A stretch of DNA of 64,000 nucleotides from Pleurodeles waltl. Its lineage: Eukaryota; Chordata; Amphibia; Caudata; Salamandridae. Shown here piece by piece: positions 11,342 through 21,523 of this stretch. Every line of letters begins with the position of its first letter. Within the stretch, counting starts at the first letter, position 1. The stretch lies in the NCBI RefSeq assembly GCF_031143425.1, contig NC_090444.1, positions 61,003,533 through 61,067,532 of the forward strand, read 5' to 3'. Below the pieces are notes generated by a model. It saw only the letters and a list, made by a program, of their open reading frames with translations. It was not told where the DNA came from and did no database searches. The position numbers were made by a program, and so were the translations under genes.

Positions 11342-12308
11342 GTGAATACCATGGCTACCACGCATAATACCCACCCTCCAACGACAAGTGATTACCACAT
11401 CATACCACAGCCCTATAACCTGCAGACCTCACACCACAAACTGGAGAACCTCCCATGGACTCCCTCCCAACCTATCACTCCTTCTCACCTCACTCCAGGT
11501 CATCTACTGCATCCGGCTTTCTACTTCCTCAGCAAAAGGCACCTTCTCCCCCAAAGCAGACACCAGCCACAGAAACATCCTCCCTGTCAGAACCAAACGC
11601 GGACACTACTTACTCCAAACCATATACCTGGGCTCCCTGTCGCATGCTTCATAATTGCAGAATGGCAATTACACACAAGTTTGACATTTCTGACACTGAT
11701 ACATACTACAACTTAGCCCTACTAATTCTCACTGAGACCTGGGTCCATAGCACATCCCATACCATACGTCATCTTCTTATTCCTCCGAACTACTCAATCA
11801 TCACCAATGACAGAGTGGGTAGAGTTGGGGAGGCGTAGCTGGCATCTTCAGAGCAGTGCTTAATTTGTAAATAAAAAGGTGCCGGTGCCCAAAGCCCTCC
11901 TCTTAAACACGCGGCTGCTGCAATTAAATGTGCGAGCACCGAATACTGAGGCAGCGTAATCCTGAAGCCATCTCGGGCCTCTTTAATCCATTTACAGCCA
12001 CTCCCTGCCCCTTCGGCTCACTCTTGCAGCTTTCGGCTTTCTTCCTTTGTGACGCTTTTACGTTTTTCTCTTCCTCCGTCTTTCCCACATGTGTCTTTTG
12101 CTCACAGCAAATGCTTGAGGCAGAAGAATAGCGCCGGCCCTCAAAAATAAGTGCCGGTGCTCAGCACCGGGAACAACAAGCACAAATTAAACACTGCTTC
12201 TGAGATGCCTTACCGTGCAAGGAGCTTCTCAGTGGCCCTTGGTCCACTCTCCAGTGCCAACCTTTGGAACTACAAGTACAACACAACTCCCCGTCAGAAT
12301 GAATGTCA
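11342..12308 (+). pseudogene. Decayed LINE endonuclease fragment (CR1/L2-like), split by a MITE
   Basis: The plus-strand frame beginning at 11455 contains, near its end, the LTETW motif (residues 92-96, 11728-11742). A P-x-x-Y stretch and an R-x-G-R-x-G context follow, the order seen at the start of the apurinic endonuclease domain of CR1/L2-type non-LTR retrotransposons. The segment before it (around LHNCRM, residues 65-70) occupies the place of the usual domain start. The frame stops at 11836, a few bases before the hAT-like element at 11854. Sequence resembling the next part of the domain resumes after 12204 and runs to a stop near 12306. No reverse transcriptase is present. Other frames in 11342-11716 are open because the region is C-rich. 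The element is dead: truncated, frame-damaged and interrupted. The family assignment rests on few residues. Confidence 0.55.
11854..12196. mobile_element. hAT-like MITE with 8-bp target-site duplication
   Basis: The left terminus CAGTGCTTAATTTGT (11854-11868) and the right terminus ACAAATTAAACACTG (12182-12196) are inverted repeats matching at 14 of 15 bases. The flanks are CTTCAGAG (11846-11853) and CTTCTGAG (12197-12204), an 8-bp target-site duplication with one mismatch. CA-starting TIRs with 8-bp duplications are the hAT hallmark. The 343-bp interior contains GGTGCCGGTGC near both ends in subterminal position and no transposase, so it is a non-autonomous element. It lies in the LINE endonuclease fragment and is therefore younger than that LINE. 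Confidence 0.85.
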
Positions 12309-14290
12309 TCTATCCCCCATAAGGTAGACATTGATATCACAAGTGACCAATGTACAGTGCAATGGGAATAAAGGGCCGAGTTTCAGTGTAAACAGATCTG
12401 TCAAACAAATACACTGTGTGGGTGCCCGGTGTGCCTGGCAGCGCCTCTGCTGGGTATATAGCCCTCTGTGTCAGTGCAGGCACACACTTGGTTACAGGGC
12501 CTTCATTGTGCCGTAGGTGGGTGGTGTGATGTGTGGTTTTGTAACTGTATGTCATCAGAGCTGCCAAGCTCCCATACTGCTTGTGACATGTCCATGTTTT
12601 GAGTGCATTTGCCGTTTGCGTGTGACATTCAAATGGTTTTGTGACACTTTTCTACAGTAATAAGACACATTTCAGAAAGGATTGTGAGACACCTACAGCT
12701 ATTTGCACTTTTAGTCAACATCAAAGTTGCATTCTGGGATTTGTAGTTTTGTTTGTGGAGATTGCTGGAGGACAAAGAAGTAGATTGGTTGAATCTTCCT
12801 GGCATCTATGCCAGCCACCTGGATACATTTGTGTCAAGTTTAGGTCCAGGCAGAAATGTAGGTGATACTACAGCATTGTGTTTTCTGCTGTATTCAGTTA
12901 ATTAGGTGACAACTGCTAGGGGCATGTAATGTCTGTGAATCAACCCTTGCTGGCGTTGTACTCAAACTTACAAAGGCTACTTCTGCTACACACAATAGCA
13001 TTTGCAAATGATTGGTTTATTATTTTCACTATCAAATTAACTGGAATTATAGTTCATCTTGCATGGCTTTGTGTTGAGATCCATATTCAAATAAACATTG
13101 CATCAAGCCTGCAGCACTATCTTTATATAAAAGAACTTTCAAACTTGAGGTTGTGATTGACAGGAAGAAAAACCTGGTATACTCGAACTTTGAGCAGGCT
13201 GGAAAGATACTCATTAAAAATCAGTCAGCAATATGTGAGGGAGAAACGAACCCTAAAACCTCTTGACAGCTGCACACATCAATAAAGAAGGAAATCAGGC
13301 TTGCCTAACAAGCCAGGCTTATGAAACGTATTCCTTTTATTTAAAAAAATGGAGCTTGAAAATGCAGCTTTTTATCCCATTTTTGTTAAATTAGATTTGC
13401 ACAGGAAACGGCAACTAAGCTCCCCAAAAAATGCTGTGCCACATTGCCCTCTCTCCCCCACCCCTAGGGCGAAGCCCAGCCCCACCACTCACAAACTTCA
13501 CCAGCCACCACTGCTTTGCATCCTCTTCAGGCCTCTGTTTTCTGAGTACAGCCGACTCTAAAAGAAATGCGTATTTATCTTAACTCTTTGTAACTCTGCA
13601 AAGAGCCCGCATCTTATATCAAAGATCACAACCTCTCCTTTAAAAGTCACCCCTGGACCCTAACAATACCTAATCTCCTGTATCTCGTCTGTCTATACCT
13701 TCAAGCAATGCAGGATACTGCACACCCCCCTGGCCACTAAAGATCACAGCTAATGCCTGTTAGGTTTATCTACCTGATGGAGACTGGAATAAAGTCATGG
13801 GATGGTTTCTGTAGAGCACAAGACTAATCCCAATAACCCACAGTAACTATAAACCCCCGGACTAACCCTGGGACCTGAAACAGGATGCTGCCCGACGTAA
13901 AAGCACAATTCATCCTCAGGGCCAATAAGTGCTCTATAATGAATTACAAAACAATATATAACCCACACTGAAACTAATACCGTAATACTCAACAGTCAGT
14001 CGATTGCAGTTCATACAGACTGTACGAGAATCCCCTTTTACAGCCTGACACTCTCACACCACATAAGACAAACTGCTGAGGGTCATACCCATCACCCAGT
14101 ACAGCAGAAGTCCACAGCAATGAACCACACACCACCTACTGAACAGGCGCAGAATAACTGAAGAGATCAGCCACATACCGCTGGCGAATAGAGGACTCGA
14201 GATTAGTCCAACAGTGCAGGTCCCTACTAGCTACATGGTACGGCCAATGCTCGACATCTCACACCTCGATGTGGGATGAGATTAACAAAG
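12309..14290. other. Spacer with no gene recognised
   Basis: About 2 kb of mixed, mostly AT-leaning sequence. Open frames are short (76 codons or fewer), have no recognisable domain and overlap freely on both strands. Apart from the ZNF143-like motif at 12729-12747 I see no tandem repeat, RNA gene or clear transposon terminus. Scattered AATAAA words are at background level. Confidence 0.6.
12729..12747 (-). promoter_or_regulatory. ZNF143/Staf-type binding motif
   Basis: The minus strand reads ACTACAAATCCCAGAATGC. This matches the ZNF143 (Staf) consensus ACTACANNTCCCAGAATGC at every fixed position. In vertebrates this motif sits in snRNA, tRNA-Sec and many bidirectional promoters, and also within some dispersed repeats. 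No snRNA or tRNA gene is visible within several hundred bases, so it may be a solitary site or part of an unrecognised repeat. Confidence 0.6.
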
Positions 14291-14370
14291 AAATGTGCCG
14301 TATCTAGAAAATACAGCGCATTTCTGTCCTCTCGCCCTGCACTGGGCACAAATTGCTGCCTAGCACCATC

Positions 14371-14406
14371 GCAGGCACCCTTGCACCATGGTGCAAGGGT
14401 GCCTGC
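14371..14406. repeat. Perfect 36-bp palindrome
   Basis: 18-bp arms with no spacer, centred between 14388 and 14389 on CACCA|TGGTG. The left arm starts GCAGGCACCC and the right arm ends GGGTGCCTGC. Pairing stops on both sides (C at 14370, A at 14407). Confidence 0.95.
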
Positions 14407-14420
14407 ATTGTGAGATGATC

Positions 14421-14458
14421 GTTTTTGCGCAGGAATGGACACCTTCCTGCAGAAAAAC
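14421..14458. repeat. Hairpin, 15-bp arms, 8-bp loop
   Basis: The arms at 14421-14435 and 14444-14458 pair at 13 of 15 positions, sharing GTTTTT at the base and GCAGGAA at the top. Pairing probably continues outward through TGAGAT/ATCTCA with a bulge. It lies 15 bp from the perfect palindrome. Confidence 0.8.
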
Positions 14459-14590
14459 AATCTCAAGATGTGTTTTTCTCTTCTATGTGTGCTGCAGAAA
14501 TCCAGTACACATACAAAGAGGAAAAAATGGGGAGAAATAAAGCTATTGTTCCCCATTGCGTCACTCTTACGGCACCTCTGAGGTGGGGTA

Positions 14591-14640
14591 GGAATCTGAC
14601 GCATTCCCAGACTTGTAAATCTGGGAATGTGTCAGATTCC
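14591..14640. repeat. Hairpin, 21-bp arms, 8-bp loop
   Basis: The arms at 14591-14611 and 14620-14640 are reverse complements with a single mismatch (a C/T transition). The loop is 14612-14619. The size is in the range of a pre-miRNA-like stem, but such hairpins are common in MITEs. Confidence 0.9.
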
Positions 14641-14648
14641 TTCGGGCT

Positions 14649-14689
14649 CCATGGGTGTTCCGTAGGAACTCCCCAAGCAACACCCACGG
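14649..14689. repeat. Hairpin, 11-bp arms
   Basis: CCATGGGTGTT at 14649-14659 pairs with AACACCCACGG at 14679-14689, with one mismatch and a 19-base loop. It lies directly after the 21-bp-arm hairpin. Confidence 0.75.
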
Positions 14690-14860
14690 AACATCGCTTT
14701 CATGCAGTGTTATGTGCCAAAGGGGTTCCATATTTACAAGGCCATGAAAAGCCACAGAAGAGAGCTTTGCATGGGCAGGCACACTGCATCAGTGGAGTGT
14801 AAAAAAATTACGCCCTGGTGGCAAAGTGTGCCGCAAGGGCCTCGTAAATGAGGGCCAAAA

Positions 14861-15152
14861 TATCTTTGAATGGACAACTGAATGCAGTAATCAGCTCAGT
14901 GGACTGTAAGCGTACGAACATAACAAATACCATAAAGGGACCTGGAGGTCTTCTCAAAGCTGTCAGGACACTGAACACCATGAAGTGTGTGTCTCTCACG
15001 CTCCTTCATCAATCACACTACTAAGCGCTGCATCCCATAACACAATAACCGCACCTTGGTGGTCTTCACGCACAACATGGAAACACTTCCCACACATGAT
15101 CAAAGCAAAGTCAACACCTGTCCAGCCAAATAATGTATGCAGTGTAGTGTGC
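14861..15152. other. Spacer with nothing recognised
   Basis: About 290 bp of unremarkable sequence between the hairpin-rich repeat and the L2-like tail. There are no motifs, repeats or credible open frames. Confidence 0.5.
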
Positions 15153-15208
15153 TACCCATGTAGCGCTTCAGCGCCCCTCATACAGGTAGTAAGCGCTATA
15201 TAAATGTT
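15153..15208 (+). mobile_element. L2-like LINE/SINE 3' tail fragment
   Basis: TAGCGCTT (15161-15168) and AAGCGCTA (15191-15198) form a perfect 8-bp inverted repeat, followed by TATAAATG. A small stem ending in GCGCTATATAAAT is typical of the 3' ends of L2-clade LINEs and the SINEs that borrow them. Only the tail is present, with no promoter boxes or reverse transcriptase. Confidence 0.45.
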
Positions 15209-15470
15209 CCAAAACAATACTTTTTTCAGGAGCAATATTTATCCACAGCAGCAAGTCATACTGGCGTGTACCCTGTACCCGTGGCCTAGCTGCCCCCTCA
15301 GACACACTCACGCCTGTGCTGTCACAGGCACCAAGAGGTCTTGGGCACAGAGGGGGCAGAGAGGGACACCCAGGCACTGCCAGGGCGGCTGTCCATGGTA
15401 GTTCCCTGTCTGATGGTGACAGAAGTCGTTCCCTGTTGGGGATGAACAGATGCTTTTTTCAGCTCAGGGG

Positions 15471-15492
15471 CCCTCCTCCTCCCCCCCCCCTC
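15471..15492 (+). repeat. Pyrimidine tract
   Basis: Twenty-two consecutive C/T bases, including a run of 10 C or more, ending at TCGCAG. It resembles a splice-acceptor tract, but no exon supports that. I treat it as low complexity. Confidence 0.7.
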
Positions 15493-15973
15493 GCAGCAGC
15501 CAAAAACAACCTTTAAACCAGATTTCTAAGCCTTTCTGCGCCCACGCTGCTTCCTTGCACAAACGCTGCGCCGGCGGAAATTAAAAGCGGCTTAAAAACC
15601 TCACCAGGACTTACAGGCTGCCTTGCTGCTGGGCCAGTTACAGCTCACAGCATTCCTGCGCCAGACAAGAAAACGCCACCAAAACTGGTGCCATCATCCG
15701 GATGGAGGCTGCCACTGTGTGCCCGGGCATCGGGCGCCATGTAGCTCTATGTGCAACAGACACATGGCTCGCGGTGGGGGCCCAGCAGTGCACAGAAGGC
15801 GCTAGCTGGTGACTGGACGGGAGAGACACCGCACTCCTTGGGAAGCCCTGGAGGGAGTCCAGCGCCCAGACACAGGGTCGAGTGGGAGACACCAGCCTTT
15901 AATGCAGAGGCGACCGCTCCTTTCTATCATTCCAAGAGGAAGGAGCAGCGTCGTGTGTCGATTTACTCCCTCA

Positions 15974-15987
15974 CCACCAGAGGGCCC
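15974..15987 (+). promoter_or_regulatory. CTCF-like core motif at the array border
   Basis: CCACCAGAGGGCCC fits the CTCF core CCASNAGRKGGCRS at 13 of 14 positions (C where a purine is expected at position 13). It ends 6 bp before the first recognisable partial unit of the 51-bp array. A single motif match of this quality is expected by chance in tens of kilobases, so location is the main support. Confidence 0.3.
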
Positions 15988-15992
15988 CAAAG

Positions 15993-18275
15993 AGCCAAGC
16001 GCGCCCAGACACTTGGTTGGGTCTATGAAGAAGCAGACAGGCGTAAGGGAGCCAAGCGCTCACAGAGTCTGTTGTATGAAGAAGCAGACAGGCGTAAGTC
16101 AGCCAAGCGCTCACAGAGTCTGTTGTATGAAGAAGCAGACAGGCGTAAGGCAGCCAAGCGCTCACAGACTCTGCTGTATGAAGAAGCAGACAGGCGTGAG
16201 GCAGCCAAGCGCTCACAGACTCTGTTCACAGACTCTGTTGTATGAAGAAGCAGACAGGCATGAGGCAGCCAAGCGCTCACAGACTCTGTTGTATGAAGAA
16301 GCAGACAGGCGTAAGTCAGCCAAGCGCTCACAGAGTCTGTTGTATGAAGAAGCAGACAGGCGTAAGGCAGCCAAGCGCTCACAGAGTCAGTTGTATGAAG
16401 AAGCAGACAGGCATAAGGCAGCCAAGGGCTCTCAGACTCTGTTGTATGAAGAAGCAGACAGGCGTAAGGCAGCCAAGCGCTCTCAGACTCTGTTGTATGA
16501 AGAAGCAGACAGGCGTAAGGCAGCCAAGCGCTCACAGACTCTGTTGAATGAAGAAGCAGACAGGCGTAAGGCAGCCAAGGGCTAACAGACTCTGCTGTAT
16601 GAAGAAGCAGACAGGCGTAAGGCAGCCAAGCGCTCACAGACTCGGCTGTATGAAGAAGCAGACAGGCGTAAGGCAGCCAAGCGCTCACAGACTCTGCTGT
16701 ATGAAGAAGCAGACAGGCGTGAGCCAGCCAAGCGCTCACAGACTCTGTTCACAGACTCTGTTGTATGAAGAAGCAGACAGGCATGAGGCAGCCAAGCGCT
16801 CACAGACTCTGTTGTATGAAGAAGCAGACAGGCGTAAGGCAGCCAAGCGCTCACAGAGTCTGTTGTATGAAGAAGCAGACAGGCGTAAGGCAGCCAAACG
16901 CTCACAGACTCTGTTGTATGAAGAAGCAGACAAGCGTAAGGGAGCCAAGCGCTCACAGAGTCTGTTGTATGAAGAAGCAGACAGGCGTAAGTCAGCCAAG
17001 CGCTCACAGAGTCTGTTGTATGAAGAAGCAGACAGGTGTAAGTCAGCCAAGCGCTCTCAGACTCTGTTGTATGAAGAAGCCGACAGACGTAAGGCAGCCA
17101 AGCGCTCACAGACTCTGTTGTATGAAGAAGCAGACAGGCGTAAGTGAGCCAAGCGCTCACAGAGTCTGTTGTATAGAGAAGCAGACAGGTGTAAGGCAGC
17201 CAAGCGCTCTCAGACTCTGTTGTATGAAGAAGCAGACGGGCGTAAGGCAGCCAAGCGCTCACAGACTCTGTTGTATGAAGAAGCAGACAGGCGTAAGGTA
17301 GCCAAGCTCTCAGCAGCCAATCGCTCACAGACTCTGTTGTATGAAGAAGCAGACAGGCAGAAGGCAGCCAAGCGCTCACAGACTCTGTTGTATGAAGAAG
17401 CAGACAGGCGTGAGGCAGCCAAGCGCTCACAGACTCTCTTGTATGAAGAAGCAGACAGGCGCAAGGCAGCCAAGCGCTCACAGACTCTGTTGTATGAAGA
17501 AGCAGACAGGCGTAAGGCAGCCAAGCGCTCACAGACTCTGTTGTATGAAGAAGCAGACAGGAATAAGGTAGCCAAGCGCTCACAGACTCTGTTGTATGAA
17601 GAAGCAGACAGGCGTAAGGGAGCCAAGCGCTCACAGAGTCTGTTGTATGAAGAAGGAGACAGGCATAAGGCAGCCAAGCGCTCACAGACTCTGTTGTATG
17701 AAGAAGCAGACAGGCGTAAGGGAGCCAAGCGCTCACAGAGTCTGTTGTATGAAGAAGCAGACAGGCGTAAGTCAGCCAAGCGCTCACAGACTCTGTTGTA
17801 TGAAGAAGCAGACAGGCATAAGGCAGCCAAGCCCTCACAGACTCTGTTGTATGAAGAAGCAGATAGGCATAAGGCAGCCAAGCGCTCACAGACTCTGTTG
17901 TATGAAGAAGCAGACAGGCGTGAGGCAGCCAAGCAGCGCTCACAGACTCTGTTGTATGAAGAAGCAGACAGGCGTAAGGCAGCCAAGCGCTCACAGACTC
18001 TGTTGTATGAAGAAGCAGACAGGCATAAGGCAGCCAAGCGCTCACAGACTCTGTTGTATGAAGAAGCAGACAGGCGTAAGGCAGCCAAGCGCTCACAGAC
18101 TCTGTTGTATGAAGAAGCAGACAGGCATAAGGCAGCCAAGCGCTCACAGACTCTGTTGTATGAAGAAGCAGACAGGCATAAGGCAGCTAAGCACTCAAGG
18201 ACTCTGTTGTATGAAGAAGCAGAGAGGCGTAAGGCAGCCAAGCACTCTCAGACTGTGGTGGTTGGTAGTGTATGA
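15993..18275. repeat. Array 3, irregular proximal part
   Basis: The first part of the array lacks the ordered higher-order pattern. Units vary in CGCTCACAGAGTC versus CGCTCACAGACTC. A doubled TCTGTTCACAGACTCTG junction occurs at about 16222 and 16742, about 520 bp apart, and there is a stray stop-bearing unit near 16583. The first partial unit (15993-16029) resembles the 61-bp variant. Divergence at the edge is usual for arrays homogenised from within. Confidence 0.8.
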
Positions 18276-21200
18276 AGAAGCAGACAGGCGTAAGGTAGCC
18301 ACGCTCTCACAGACTCTGTTGTATGAAGAAGCAGACAGGCATAAGGTAGCCAAGCGCTCACAGACTCTCTTGTATGAAAAAGCAGACAGGCATAAGGCAG
18401 CCAAGCGCTCACAGACTCTGTTGTATGAAGAAGCAGAGAGGCGTAAGGCAGCCAAGCACTCTCAGACTGTGGTGGTTGGTAGTGTATGAAGAAGCAGACA
18501 GGCGTAAGTCAGCCAAGCGCTCACAGACTCTGTTGTATGAAGAAGCAGACGGGTGTAAGGCAGCCAAGCGCTCTCAGACTCTGTTGTATGAAGAAGCAGA
18601 GAGGCGTAAGGCAGCCAAGCACTCTCAGACTGTGGTGGTTGGTAGTGTATGAAGAAGCAGACAGGCGTAAGTCAGCCAAGCGCTCACAGACTCTGTTGTA
18701 TGAAGAAGCAGACAGGCATAAGGCAGCCAAGCCCTCACAGACTCTGTTGTATGAAGAAGCAGATAGGCATAAGGCAGCCAAGCGCTCACAGACTCTGTTG
18801 TATGAAGAAGCAGACAGGCGTAAGGCAGCCAAGCAGCGCTCACAGACTCTGTTGTATGAAGAAGCAAACGGGCGTAAGGCAGCCAAGCGCTCACAGACTC
18901 TGTTGTATGAAGAAGCAGACAGGCATAAGGCAGCCAAGCGCTCACAGACTCTGTTGTATGAAGAAGAAGACAGGCGTAAGGCAGCCAAGCGCTCACAGAC
19001 TCTGTTGTATGAAGAAGCAGACAGGCATAAGGCAGCCAAGCGCTCACAGACTCTGTTGTATGAAGAAGCAGACAGGCATAAGGCAGCTAAGCACTCAAGG
19101 ACTCTGTTGTATGAAGAAGCAGAGAGGCGTAAGGCAGCCAAGCACTCTCAAACTGTGGTGGTTGGTAGTGTATGAAGAAGCAGACAGGCAAAAGGGAGCC
19201 AAGCGCTCACAGACTCTGATGTATGAAGAAGCAGACAGGGATAAGGCAGCCAAGCGCTCACAGACTCTGTTGTATGAAGAAGCAGACGGGCGTAAGGCAG
19301 CCAAGCGCTCACAGACTCTGTTGTATGAAGAAGCAGACGGGCGTAAGGCAGTCAAGCGCTCACAGACTCTGTTGTATGAAGAAGCAGACGGGCGTAAGGA
19401 AGCCAAGCGCTCACAGACTCTGTTGGAAGAAGAAACAGACAGGCATAAGGCAGCCAAGCCCTCACAGACTCTGTTGTATGAAGAAGCAGATAGGCGTAAG
19501 GCAGCCAAGCGCTCACAGACTCTGTTGTATGAAGAAGCAGACGGGCGTAAGGCAGCCAAGCCCTCACAGACTCTGTTGTATGAAGAAGCAGAAGGGCGTA
19601 AGACAGCCAAGCACTCACAGACTCTGTTGTATGAAGAAGCAGACGGGCGTAAGGCAGCCAAGCGCTCACAGACTCTGTTGTATGAAGAAGCAGACAGGCA
19701 TAAGGCAGCCAAGCGCTCACAGACTCTGTTGTATAAAGAAGCAGACGGGCGTAAGGCAGCCAAGTGCTCACAGACTCTGTTGTATGAAGAAGCAGACAGG
19801 CATAAGGCAGCCAAGCACTCAAGGACTCTGTTGTATGAAGAAGCAGAGAGGCTTAAGGCAGCCAAGCACTCTCAGACTGTGGTGGTTGGTAGTGTATGAA
19901 GAAGCAGACAGGCGTAAGGTAGCCACGCTCTCACAGACTCTGTTGTATGAAGAAGCAGACAGGCATAAGGTAGCCAAGCGCTCACAGACTCTGTTGTATG
20001 AAAAAGCACACAGGCATAAGGCAGCCAAGCGCTCACAGACTCTGTTGTATGAAGAAGCAGAGAGGCGTAAGGCAGCCAAGCATTCTCAGACTGTGGTGGT
20101 TGGTAGTGTATGAAGAAGCAGACAGGCGTAAGTCAGCCAAGCGCTCACAGACTGTGTTGTATGAAGAAGCAGACAGGTGTAAGGCAGCCAAGCGCTCTCA
20201 GACTCTGTTGTATGAAGAAGCAGAGAGGCGTAAGGCAGCCAAGCACTCTCAGACTGTGGTGGTTGGTAGTGTATGAAGAAGCAGACAGGCGTAAGTCAGC
20301 CAAGCGCTCACAGACTCTGTTGTATGAAGAAGCAGACAGGCATAAGGCAGCCAAGCCCTCACAGACTCTGTTGTATGAAGAAGCAGATAGGCATAAGGCA
20401 GCCAAGCGCTCACAGACTCTGTTGTATGAAGAAGCAGACAGGCGTAAGGCAGCCAAGCAGCGCTCACAGACTCTGTTGTATGAAGAAGCAAACGGGCGTA
20501 AGGCAGCCAAGCGCTCACAGACTCTGTTGTATGAAGAAGCAGACAGGCATAAGGCAGCCAAGCGCTCACAGACTCTGTTGTATGAAGAAGAAGACAGGCG
20601 TAAGGCTGCCAAGCGCTCACAGACTCTGTTGTATGAAGAAGCAGACAGGCATAAGGCAGCCAAGCGCTCACAGACTCTGTTGTATGAAGAAGCAGACAGG
20701 CATAAGGCAGCTAAGCACTCAAGGACTCTGTTGTATGAAGAAGCAGAGAGGCGTAAGGCAGCCAAGCACTCTCAGACTGTGGTGGTTGGTAGTGTATGAA
20801 GAAGCAGACAGGCAAAAGGGAGCCAAGCGCTCACAGACTCTGTTGTATGAAGAAGCAGACAGGCATAAGGCAGCCAAGCGCTCACAGACTCTGTTGTATG
20901 AAGAAGCAGACGGGCGTAAGTCAGCCAAGCGCTCACAGACTCTGTTGTATGAAGAAGCAGACGGGCGTAAGGCAGTCAAGCGCTCACAGACTCTGTTGTA
21001 TGAAGAAGCAGACGGGCGTAAGGAAGACAAGCGCTCACAGATTCTGTTGTAAGAAGAAGCAGACAGGCATAAGGCAGCCAAGCCCTCACAGACTCTGTTG
21101 TATGAAGAAGCAGATAGGCGTAAGGCATCCAAGCGCTCACAGACTCTGTTGTATGAAGAAGTAGACGGGCGTAAGGCAGCCAAGCCCTCACAGACTCTGT

Positions 21201-21523
21201 TGTATGAAGAAGCAGAAGGGTGTAAGACAGCCAAGCACTCACAGACTCTGTTGTATGAAGAAGCAGACGGGCGTAAGGCAGCCAAGCGCTCACAGACTCT
21301 GTTGTATGAAGAAGCAGACAGGCATAAGGCAGCCAAGCGCTCACAGACTCTGTTGTATGAAGAAGCAGACGGGCGTAAGGCAGCCAAGCGCTCACAGACT
21401 CTGTTGTATGAAGAAGCAGACAGGCATAAGGCAGCCAAGCACTCAAGGACTCTGTTGTATGAAGAAGCAGAGAGGCGTAAGGCAGCCAAGCACTCTCAGA
21501 CTGTGGTGGTTGGTAGTGTATGA
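18276..21523. repeat. Two tandem 1,624-bp higher-order repeats (family A)
   Basis: The copies are 18276-19899 and 19900-21523. The 61-bp units end at 18275, 18489, 18652, 19175, 19899, 20113, 20276, 20799 and 21523, giving the spacings 214, 163, 523, 724 twice. The length equals 31 units of 51 bp plus four 10-base insertions plus one CAG insertion (1,581+40+3). The order of unit variants is conserved between copies, with scattered substitutions. Confidence 0.92.

Larger units (their letters stand above)
14291..14860. mobile_element. Hairpin-rich dispersed repeat (putative MITE)
   Basis: This 570-bp stretch packs at least four inverted repeats: a stem at about 14421-14458, a perfect palindrome at 14371-14406, a 21-bp-arm hairpin at 14591-14640 and an 11-bp-arm hairpin at 14649-14689. 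The right edge, read on the minus strand, starts GGCCCTCATTTACGAGGCC. The left edge has the loosely related GCCGTATCTAG. That suggests degenerate terminal inverted repeats, but no target-site duplication was found. It has no coding capacity: the open frames here are short and simply overlap the hairpins. It could alternatively be several nested short elements. Confidence 0.45.
15209..15992. other. GC-rich left flank of array 3
   Basis: About 780 bp, increasingly GC-rich, with a 22-base pyrimidine tract at 15471-15492 and CpG-rich sequence from about 15530. Open frames starting at 15751 and 15809 run on into the tandem array and have no recognisable domain, so I do not call a gene. A CTCF-like motif sits close to the array border. 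Confidence 0.55.

Noticed and set aside
12641..13561. Short plus-strand frames of 70-75 codons
   Set aside because: Length is at background level for six frames in this composition. No start context, domain or splice structure supports them.
15471..15496. Splice acceptor after the pyrimidine tract
   Set aside because: The tract ends in GCAG, but there is no exon, branch point or coding continuation that I can support.
15751..16585. Open frames that start in the GC-rich flank and run into array 3
   Set aside because: There is no recognisable domain in the non-repeat part, and the repeat part is open in several frames by its period. No splice or promoter evidence supports a gene.
18240..18275. 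G-quadruplex in the GTGGTGGTTGGTAG segment
   Set aside because: Only three GG runs lie close together and no fourth is at suitable distance, so a stable quadruplex is not supported.
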